This document shows positions 1 through 5,876 of a stretch of DNA of 5,876 bases, piece after piece. The position numbers and the translations under genes are program-made. The DNA is taken from positions 1 to 5,876 of the forward strand of contig JABHUV010000333.1 of the NCBI GenBank assembly GCA_018658605.1. The letters run 5' to 3'. Position 1 is the stretch's first letter, and each line of letters opens with the position of its first letter. Source of the DNA: Planctomycetaceae bacterium (GTDB taxonomy: Bacteria > Planctomycetota > Planctomycetia > Pirellulales > Pirellulaceae). The notes beneath the pieces are model-generated. The model was not told where the DNA came from, did not search any database, and was given only the letters and a program-made list of their open reading frames with translations.

Positions 1-115
1 TATCGCCGCCGCCGCCACTCTACGCAATGACCCCTTGTCATCTTGGATATTCCTTTCATTAGCACTCGTCGCTGCCGGAATTTATCTGGTAAATCGCCCC
101 CAGATGAATCAATGA
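1..115 (+). CDS. C-terminal end of a probable EamA/DMT-family membrane transporter (5' partial)
   Basis: Reading from base 2, 37 codons run without a stop to TGA at 113-115; base 1 is the last base of the preceding codon. The peptide begins IAAAATLRNDPLSSW, continues as a hydrophobic stretch (IFLSLALVAAGIYLV) and ends NRPQMNQ. One transmembrane helix with a small-residue A-A-G kink, followed at once by a short polar/basic tail, is how the tenth and last helix of DMT-superfamily (EamA) permeases usually ends. A short loop with a Pro before a Trp at the helix start also fits. Such permeases export or import amino acids and other small metabolites across the inner membrane. The substrate cannot be judged from this fragment. 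The family call rests on one helix only, and another polytopic membrane protein is possible. The coding frame itself is more certain. The gene lies 154 bases upstream of the PLP enzyme and in the same direction. Confidence 0.55.
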   Translation, partial: IAAAATLRNDPLSSWIFLSLALVAAGIYLVNRPQMNQ

Positions 116-269
116 TTTACCAATCTCTACAAGCGTATTATTTCGGGGGTGAATTGCCTTTCCCAAAAATCAACATCTCATCTCCCTACCGGCAATCCAA
201 GTAACAAACCGTTACAATAGATCACGTCGTTTAGTACTATTCTTGATTTCTTTTTTAACTACATTCACT
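116..269 (+). other. intergenic region upstream of the PLP enzyme gene
   Basis: This 154-base gap lies between the stop of the membrane protein and the preferred ATG of the PLP enzyme. It is AT- and pyrimidine-rich, and I see no small gene in it. The last 25 bases before the ATG hold a T-rich run and no purine-rich Shine-Dalgarno sequence, so translation would have to start without one, or by coupling or a leaderless route. There is no convincing intrinsic terminator for the upstream gene, so read-through into the PLP enzyme gene is possible. The 6-base arms ATTGCC (153-158) and GGCAAT (191-196) are complementary but 32 bases apart, too weak to call a structure. Confidence 0.6.
201..218 (+). 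promoter_or_regulatory. possible -10 element overlapped by a short inverted repeat
   Basis: TACAAT at 213-218 differs from the sigma-70 -10 consensus at one base and lies 52 bases before the preferred ATG. No recognisable -35 box sits 16-18 bases upstream; the bases at 190-195 read CGGCAA. A perfect inverted repeat, GTAAC-AAACC-GTTAC (201-215), overlaps the left half of the hexamer. That is a position where a repressor operator could act. Arms of five bases are short enough to arise by chance in a region this size, so this is only a candidate. A second, poorer -10-like hexamer (TACTAT) lies at 235-240. Confidence 0.2.
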
Positions 270-1388
270 ATGCCTGCCTTTGATTTTACAATTCGTGATA
301 CTAGCCGTATTATTTCACCGGGTCTCGTTGTTTTTCCTGAAGTTGTCAAATCAAATCTCGCTGAGATGATTCGAACTGCTGGTGACGCAATCCGATTACG
401 GCCTCATTGTAAAACACACAAGATGACCGAAGTAACCCAAATCCAGATGCAGCTTGGAATCACTCGGCACAAATGTGCGACGTTTGCCGAAGCCGAAATG
501 CTCGCCACAGCAGGCGTTACAGATATTCTGTTGGCTTATAACCTCGTCGGACCCAACATCCAACGAGCCGTTCAGTTTCGCTCAACCTATCCCGACGTAA
601 CATTTATCGTAACTGCAGATCATTCTTCACCCGTACAACAGCTATCTGCAGCAATGACCGCGGCAAATTGCACTATTGACGTTTTACTCGATATTGATTC
701 AGGGCAACATCGAACAGGTATTGCCACTGGAGACGCGGCCATTGATCTATATCAACAGATTGCTGACAGCAGCGGACTCAACGCTGCAGGTTTTCATTTA
801 TACGATGGACAAAACCACCAAACCGACCTTGCTCTACGCACAACCGCAGTCCAACAGTGTTGGCAGATCGCGACGGACTTGCGTGACCACCTGTCCACTA
901 AAGGCTTATCAGTGCCTCGCATTGTCGCTGGTGGTACTGGCAGCTTTCCAGCCTATGCCGCCATTGATGATCCGGGACTGGAACTGAGCCCTGGTACAAA
1001 CACTTTCTTTGACAACAACTATGGCAACATGTTCCCTGATTTAAACTATACCCCAGCAGCTCGAATTTTGACTCGCGTCATCAGCCTGCCGACCGCCGAT
1101 TCGATTACGGTCGATTTAGGTTACAAAGCATGTGCGTCAGATCCACCACTAGAAAAACGACTCCTCTTTCCAACGCTGCCTGATGCAATACCTACTCTAC
1201 AAAACGAAGAACACTTAGTGTTGCAAACTTCAGCAGCGGAGCAATTCTCTCCTGGCGATGAACTACTAGCCATTCCAGGGCATATCTGTCCCACGAGCGC
1301 TTTGCATCGAGCCGCCTTTATCGTGGAAGATCAAGAAGTCGTCGGCACATGGAATATTGCCTCACGTGACCGTTGGCTCACGATTTAG
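270..1388 (+). CDS. D-threonine aldolase / D-serine dehydratase family PLP enzyme
   Basis: This is a complete 372-residue cytoplasmic enzyme of the fold-type III (alanine racemase-like) group that cleaves or dehydrates D-3-hydroxyamino acids: D-threonine to glycine plus acetaldehyde, or D-serine to pyruvate plus ammonia. Visible motifs in order are RPHCKTHK at 44-51 with K48 as the expected PLP Schiff-base lysine, DIDSGQHRTG at 141-150, HLYDGQNH at 176-183, the phosphate-binding GGTGSF at 221-226, ELSPGT at 238-243, VDLGYKACASD at 281-291, and PGHICPT at 336-342. H338 and C340 form the divalent-metal site. His-x-Cys is the pair described for eukaryotic zinc-dependent D-serine dehydratase, whereas characterised bacterial D-threonine aldolases carry His-x-Asp. 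Substrate is therefore left open. Length is normal for the family and there is no signal peptide. I chose ATG at 270; an in-frame TTG at 243 would add nine residues (MISFLTTFT) with no family character. Neither start has a Shine-Dalgarno sequence. An upstream same-strand transporter may share its transcript. Family assignment is firm; the exact reaction is not. Confidence 0.9.
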   Translation: MPAFDFTIRDTSRIISPGLVVFPEVVKSNLAEMIRTAGDAIRLRPHCKTHKMTEVTQIQMQLGITRHKCATFAEAEMLATAGVTDILLAYNLVGPNIQRAVQFRSTYPDVTFIVTADHSSPVQQLSAAMTAANCTIDVLLDIDSGQHRTGIATGDAAIDLYQQIADSSGLNAAGFHLYDGQNHQTDLALRTTAVQQCWQIATDLRDHLSTKGLSVPRIVAGGTGSFPAYAAIDDPGLELSPGTNTFFDNNYGNMFPDLNYTPAARILTRVISLPTADSITVDLGYKACASDPPLEKRLLFPTLPDAIPTLQNEEHLVLQTSAAEQFSPGDELLAIPGHICPTSALHRAAFIVEDQEVVGTWNIASRDRWLTI

Positions 1389-1430
1389 ATAGTGCGACTA
1401 ATTCGTGAACATTTGGGGTAATTCCCGGTT
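1389..1430. other. 42-base convergent intergenic gap
   Basis: The plus-strand PLP enzyme and the minus-strand ATPase gene end facing each other with only 42 bases between their stop codons. The only self-complementary element is a very short GGGG/CCC pairing near 1415-1426 with no T-run on either side. No intrinsic terminator can be called for either gene, so termination may be Rho-dependent or the transcripts may overlap. Confidence 0.6.
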
Positions 1431-4400
1431 CTATTCAATATCGTCGTCGGCATTGATATCTGGTCGATCGCTATTTAGGTCATTGAGCAACCCGTCATAC
1501 GAACTCATACATTTTTCCACGGTCTGCCGTAAGCGTTCCATGCCTTCCGCATTGTCCTGCTGATTTTCCATGATCGGTTTCATCCAATCGTTCATCAGGT
1601 GGAATTGGTTTTCTAATACCGCCAGAATCGACTTAGGAACCTTGTGCATTACCGCCACACGTTGTACTCCATCAGATGGATCGACCGTAATCGCTCCCGT
1701 TGTATAGTTCCGAAGTTCTTCGGCTAAAGTCAACAGGGCATCATTAGTTTGATCGCTACTGGAATCTTCTGCTTGTGTGATCGTCGACGACGCAGCCTTT
1801 TCGACAAGTCCAGCAACACCATGATCAATCGTCTGACGAATACCATCTAATCCGTCTGTGAAACCTTGCAACTGCAGAATAATCTGTCCCGCCTGATCAT
1901 CAGCGCCGACGCCGCGCATCTTCACGTTTTGTAGAAATGCCTTGCAAATATCGGCCCAGCGTTGATCATCTTGTTCCGTAGCCCAGCCACACATGACGCG
2001 CAACTTTAACATATTGGCTTCAGCATCCGAGGTCAGGGTTTGGGAATCATTCTCATAGTTACTCAGAATCAATGTTTCCAATTCTTCATCGTTCATAATC
2101 GCCAATACCTTCTCGGCAATGCGATTCATATTTCGATACGAGCCTTGCAATTTAAAGATCGGCTCTGTTCGATAGTCATCATCCTGAGCGGCACTGCGAA
2201 TATATTCTCGGTTGACATCAAGCACAACATCCCGAACCCGCAGCAACTTCTTCATCGTGCCAACCATCTCGTTGACTTCTTCCATAGAGTAACTAGATTC
2301 GAATTCAATTCCCTCACGAGAATCTGTCTGGGCAATTTTAATGATCTCGTAAACGTCTTTCTGACTACGACTAGCCAACTTGCTCAATACCGGATTCGAG
2401 GTCAGACAGTTTTCGATATAACTCATCTCAAAGGCATCGGCAGTGTCACCAATGATTTCACCAAGGTTATAGATATCAGCGCGATTGGCAAGCATATCTG
2501 GAATCTGGAACTTCTCGCCACTTTCCGTATATGGGTTGCCTGCCATAACTACACAGACTTTGCGACCCCGCAGATCGTACGTACGAGTTTGGCCTTTGTA
2601 GACACCTTCGATTTTTCGTTGAGCATCACACAAGGAAATGAATTTCTGCAAAAACTCTGGATTACAATGTTGGATATCATCCAGATAGATCATTACATTG
2701 TCACCCATCTCAAGCGCCAAGTTCAGCTTTTGCACTTCTTCCCGTGCGCCTGCGTTGGGGGCTTCTTCTGGGTCAAGCGAAGTCACTGCATGACCAATCG
2801 CTGGGCCATTGATCTTCATAAAAATCACGCCAAGACGATTTGCAATGTATTCCATCAACGTCGTCTTACCGTAACCTGGCGGCGAAACGAGCAACAACAA
2901 GCCCATCAAGTCAGTTCGCTTGTCCTCGCCGACGACGCCAATTTGTTTAGCAAGGTTGTCACCAATCAAGGGCAAGTAAACCTTGTCGATTAACTTATTA
3001 CGAACAAACGACGTCAAAACACGTGGCTTGAATTCATCCAACCGCATAGTTTTGCGAGCAACATCGACAACTTCTTTTTTGACATCGATATAATCGCGAT
3101 AGGCCGGAACGATCACACGATCAAAACGTTCTAACTTCGTAACAAACGCGTTGTAGTTTAATTGATAGGCATTCTTTTGGATTGTGGCGTGATTACCAAT
3201 CATTCCCTGAACGTCCAGATCCACCGTACCGTCAACAATGTGTTTATGGTCTACTGGGCCACTCATCAACAAGACCGCCAACTCATCCACATAGTCCATC
3301 GCGGTTTCACCATGGTCGGCGGATTCGAGAAATGCCTCAATCCAATCTCGCAATAGAATAAATCTATCTTTCGGACTGCTCGCTAAACGAGTTGCTGACT
3401 CCTGGAACTTCTTCAGAAAGCTATTCTGCTTCAAATGTCGTTCAAAGGCATCATTCAATTCGGCTGCCCGACGACTGATTGCAAACGAAGTACTTACCGT
3501 ACGCTCTTCGAACAAATAATTCGCTGCTTGATGTACATAGTCCTCCGAAAACAAACCGGTTGTTTCCACAAACTCTGCCAGCAGCGGTTCCAGTACCGCT
3601 ACATATTGTTCTTGCTCGGCACTCGCTGGGAACAACTCTGAAATAGTCCCCACGCCTTGCAATCGTAACTGCATCAACTGCTTATTCTGTAGATCTCCAA
3701 AATACTCCCAATACAATCGCCCTAACGCTCGAGCTTTGGTGTGATACCGCAACAGCCCAATCGCTAATTCCATATCGACTAGGCCTTTTAGGATTTTATC
3801 TGCGTCGAGGTCGTGTACGCCTTTAGCATAAGCTTCCGTATATCGCGGTGCCATGAATTTTTGGATTTCACTTAGCCGTTGCTCCTCGTCTAAATGCCCA
3901 TATTTTTCCAACGACAATTCACCGTCACTGTTAATAAACTCCAACATTCTCCATGCCAGATATTCACCTCGATAAACCTCTACGTTCTCCGAGATAACCT
4001 CTTGCTGCCAAACTTCGCGGGTGGCCAGCAGTTGTTCGTCAGTAATTAATTCGAAGAAGTCCGTACCCGTTAGGTGCAGATACATTTCATCATCACGTAA
4101 AACAGTTGTCAAATCTAACGCTTGAACATTAACTGAAAAATGATGGGTGCCAAACTTGATAACATTTTCACCACCGACAAAAAGATCTTGGCGATCCTTT
4201 AACTGACGAACTGCATCTTCTCGAATCGTTTTCAGTTGACTCTGAACGTCGTCAACTTTTACGCTATCTTCTAGCTCCTTGAGCTGGTCCACCAAGTCTC
4301 GAATCTTTTCGATCATGAGATCTGAGGCAAAATATGCGTTGATTTCATTTACCGATTCCAAGCTGTCGATACGAGCTTTCACGCCTTTGAGTATTCGCTC

Positions 4401-5876
4401 GGCCGCCTTCATCAGTGCATTGGCGCGTTTATTGCGAGCCTCAACGAGCGACACTTTACGAGTTTCAAATGCATTGTAAATTTCCTCACGTTTTTCAGTC
4501 AACTGCACGACGAATTCATCGAACTCGGCAAATTGGCCTTCGAGTTCTTCAAGTTGGATCATAACTTTTGTTAAGAACTCTTCGCACTTTTCGGGGCTGT
4601 CACAGATATCAAGATAATTTACGACCGCTTGATTCAACAGCTTCATTTGCGAATTGAACTCAGCCACGCCTTCCACGCTCATCAAGTCTTTAATACGACC
4701 TTTGAGTGACGCACGAGCTGTGTTTACTTTCCCGAAGATTATGGAAATATTGTCGATAATGCGAGTGCGGTGCGTAGCATCATCAATGTCAAGATTACTG
4801 ACGATATCAATCAACATTTCAAGTTCTTGAGCACTCGCAGAAATCGCATCAGCTAACGCATTAGCATCAGTAACTTTCTTAAGGGCGGCAATCGATACTG
4901 TTTGCTCATCAATCCGCACGGCATAAGGAGCCAATGCATCGTCGCGCAACAAAAACTCGACACACCGCTGTGAAATACGCTCGCTCGATTCAGCTACTTC
5001 CGTCTCTAACTTTTCGATCAGCGGTATATCCGCATAACGTAATTCTCTCAGTGATACGATCTCACCACGGACGGATCGCAACCCAGCTAGTGACTTGACG
5101 AAATCGTCTACATTTTCGAATCTACTGTTAATAGCAACCCGTAATACTTCTTCAACGTTTTGCTGTACCCGGCGAGTTTGATCGGCACTGTTTTTCTTGA
5201 CACGCACAACCTTTTCAAATTCATCAATCGCCGATTCCGCTGATTGGCGTATTTGTATTAACGGTTTTGCGACTTCAAAACAATTTTCCGATGAGATCCA
5301 AAAGTAGGAATCGACAATGCCCGCCGCAGCCCGTACCAAGTCATGATACAAACCCGAGTAGGTATCCTCTTTTTCGATTAGTCCTAGAACCTCATGGCAC
5401 TCTGCCATACCACGGACAATTTCCTTGTTACCAATTTTGTACAAAAAAGAATCAGTGTTGGTTTCTGGCTGATAATCATCGGAAACATAGGGCGTTTGCC
5501 ATATTTGCAAGACGTGGTGCTTTTGCGCCTCCTCTTGATTACGAAAACAAACCATTTCACCAGCGTGAAAAAAGGATGTTCCGTTACAAATGGTGGGGGT
5601 ATCCACCTTTTGTTCAATCAGATTGTAACGTAGTAGTACATATGTTCCAGAATCCGGATTGTAGAAAACATACAAGTAATCTTCGCCATTGGGTGCATCC
5701 AAGCGGCGGTCATATTTCATATGTTGCAAATTAGTATCAAAGACCTTAAATTCACCAGTGGCCAAGGCATAGCCGTTGGAAAAGATAACCCCGTGATCAT
5801 CAGGCAACAGCACACAAGAATCCGCAATCGAATCAATTCGCCACACCTGTTGAATTTTCTCGTTATAAATAAAATA
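1431..5876 (-). CDS. giant DUF3686-type coiled-coil AAA+ ATPase ('DNA repair ATPase' family), 5' partial
   Basis: The frame is open to the right edge, giving 1481 codons of a longer protein. A GTG at 5844-5846 is not the true start, because the ten codons before it (YFIYNEKIQQ) read on smoothly. Numbering from the edge: residues 1-132 are beta-rich and propeller-like, and include WRIDSIADSCVLLPDDHG, which I recognise as DUF3686. About 190-560 is charged helical/coiled coil. Near 566-605 is a beta island (FVGGENVIKFGTHHFSV onward). About 610-950 is helical again. The AAA+ core lies near 960-1150, with Walker A SPPGYGKTT (998-1006, K1004), a Walker B-like IYLDDIQ (D1066, D1067), sensor-1 N1114 in MAGNP and R1132 in LANRADIYN as a candidate arginine finger. 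GSYRNMNR (1245-1252) could hold sensor 2. A helical tail carries VPKSILAVLENQF (from 1413), and the end is acidic (DDDIE). There are no transmembrane segments or signal peptide. The protein is expected to be a cytoplasmic ATP-driven remodelling machine. The 'DNA repair' label comes from SMC-like coiled coils, not evidence. From memory, relatives sit near PspA/IM30, SPFH/flotillin and DUF350 genes; none is visible here. Confidence 0.85.
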   Translation of the reverse strand, partial: YFIYNEKIQQVWRIDSIADSCVLLPDDHGVIFSNGYALATGEFKVFDTNLQHMKYDRRLDAPNGEDYLYVFYNPDSGTYVLLRYNLIEQKVDTPTICNGTSFFHAGEMVCFRNQEEAQKHHVLQIWQTPYVSDDYQPETNTDSFLYKIGNKEIVRGMAECHEVLGLIEKEDTYSGLYHDLVRAAAGIVDSYFWISSENCFEVAKPLIQIRQSAESAIDEFEKVVRVKKNSADQTRRVQQNVEEVLRVAINSRFENVDDFVKSLAGLRSVRGEIVSLRELRYADIPLIEKLETEVAESSERISQRCVEFLLRDDALAPYAVRIDEQTVSIAALKKVTDANALADAISASAQELEMLIDIVSNLDIDDATHRTRIIDNISIIFGKVNTARASLKGRIKDLMSVEGVAEFNSQMKLLNQAVVNYLDICDSPEKCEEFLTKVMIQLEELEGQFAEFDEFVVQLTEKREEIYNAFETRKVSLVEARNKRANALMKAAERILKGVKARIDSLESVNEINAYFASDLMIEKIRDLVDQLKELEDSVKVDDVQSQLKTIREDAVRQLKDRQDLFVGGENVIKFGTHHFSVNVQALDLTTVLRDDEMYLHLTGTDFFELITDEQLLATREVWQQEVISENVEVYRGEYLAWRMLEFINSDGELSLEKYGHLDEEQRLSEIQKFMAPRYTEAYAKGVHDLDADKILKGLVDMELAIGLLRYHTKARALGRLYWEYFGDLQNKQLMQLRLQGVGTISELFPASAEQEQYVAVLEPLLAEFVETTGLFSEDYVHQAANYLFEERTVSTSFAISRRAAELNDAFERHLKQNSFLKKFQESATRLASSPKDRFILLRDWIEAFLESADHGETAMDYVDELAVLLMSGPVDHKHIVDGTVDLDVQGMIGNHATIQKNAYQLNYNAFVTKLERFDRVIVPAYRDYIDVKKEVVDVARKTMRLDEFKPRVLTSFVRNKLIDKVYLPLIGDNLAKQIGVVGEDKRTDLMGLLLLVSPPGYGKTTLMEYIANRLGVIFMKINGPAIGHAVTSLDPEEAPNAGAREEVQKLNLALEMGDNVMIYLDDIQHCNPEFLQKFISLCDAQRKIEGVYKGQTRTYDLRGRKVCVVMAGNPYTESGEKFQIPDMLANRADIYNLGEIIGDTADAFEMSYIENCLTSNPVLSKLASRSQKDVYEIIKIAQTDSREGIEFESSYSMEEVNEMVGTMKKLLRVRDVVLDVNREYIRSAAQDDDYRTEPIFKLQGSYRNMNRIAEKVLAIMNDEELETLILSNYENDSQTLTSDAEANMLKLRVMCGWATEQDDQRWADICKAFLQNVKMRGVGADDQAGQIILQLQGFTDGLDGIRQTIDHGVAGLVEKAASSTITQAEDSSSDQTNDALLTLAEELRNYTTGAITVDPSDGVQRVAVMHKVPKSILAVLENQFHLMNDWMKPIMENQQDNAEGMERLRQTVEKCMSSYDGLLNDLNSDRPDINADDDIE

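Noticed and set aside
5..16. Four tandem GCC triplets as a microsatellite
   Set aside because: They encode consecutive alanines in the membrane protein fragment; four copies are unremarkable in coding sequence.
145..164. G-run and CCC near 145-164 as a terminator for the upstream membrane protein
   Set aside because: Pairing is only about three bases, interrupted by mismatches, and is followed by A-rich rather than T-rich sequence.
676..987. Second plus-strand frame of about 103 codons inside the PLP enzyme gene
   Set aside because: It lies wholly inside a confidently assigned family gene whose motifs run through the same bases in the other frame.
1411..1430. GGGG/CCC pairing in the convergent gap as a bidirectional terminator
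   Set aside because: The stem would be three to four base pairs with no flanking T-tract on either strand.
2040..2993. Plus-strand open frame of about 317 codons opposite the ATPase gene
   Set aside because: It lies fully antisense to the AAA+ core, and its translation has no domain character. The opposite strand encodes intact Walker A, Walker B and sensor motifs, so this is a frame shadow.
5267..5734. Plus-strand open frame of about 155 codons, with overlapping short frames on both strands
   Set aside because: It is antisense to the N-terminal part of the ATPase, is rich in His/Arg/Pro typical of shadow frames, and matches nothing recognisable.
1431..5876. SMC/RecN/Rad50-type DNA repair protein
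   Set aside because: Coiled coils are present, but there is no ABC signature motif or N-terminal Walker A within the visible part. The ATPase core is a C-terminal AAA+ domain with sensor 1 and a candidate arginine finger.

Overview
The window looks like ordinary bacterial chromosome of middling GC content. It is tightly packed, and the start that can be judged has no Shine-Dalgarno sequence. The gene content (a D-threonine aldolase/D-serine dehydratase family enzyme, a DMT-type transporter end and a very large DUF3686-type AAA+ ATPase) and the weak ribosome binding signals would suit a member of Planctomycetota. That assignment is an inference from remembered family distribution, not something the sequence proves.

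Layout from left to right: bases 1-115 hold the last 37 codons of a plus-strand membrane protein, probably an EamA/DMT-family permease. A 154-base gap follows, with a weak -10-like hexamer overlapping a short inverted repeat. Next is a complete plus-strand gene (270-1388, 372 aa) for a fold-type III PLP enzyme, with the lysine motif RPHCKTHK and a C-terminal His-x-Cys metal site. After a 42-base convergent gap, one minus-strand gene fills the rest (5876 down to 1431). Its reading frame is still open at the right edge, so the 1481 codons seen are the C-terminal part of a longer protein.

The large protein is the most interesting object. It has a beta-strand-rich, propeller-like N-terminal part, then several hundred residues of charged helical/coiled-coil sequence, a small beta island, a second helical region, an AAA+ ATPase core (Walker A SPPGYGKTT, Walker B-like IYLDDIQ, sensor-1 Asn, a candidate arginine finger) and a C-terminal helical tail. 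I recognise this as the family annotated as 'DNA repair ATPase' (DUF3686 plus AAA). That name is historical, and nothing here shows a role in DNA repair.

The transporter end and the PLP enzyme lie in the same direction and may form a small amino-acid uptake/catabolism unit. The ATPase gene is convergent to them and probably belongs to an operon whose other members lie to the right of the window. No RNA genes, CRISPR arrays, insertion sequences or integration sites were seen.
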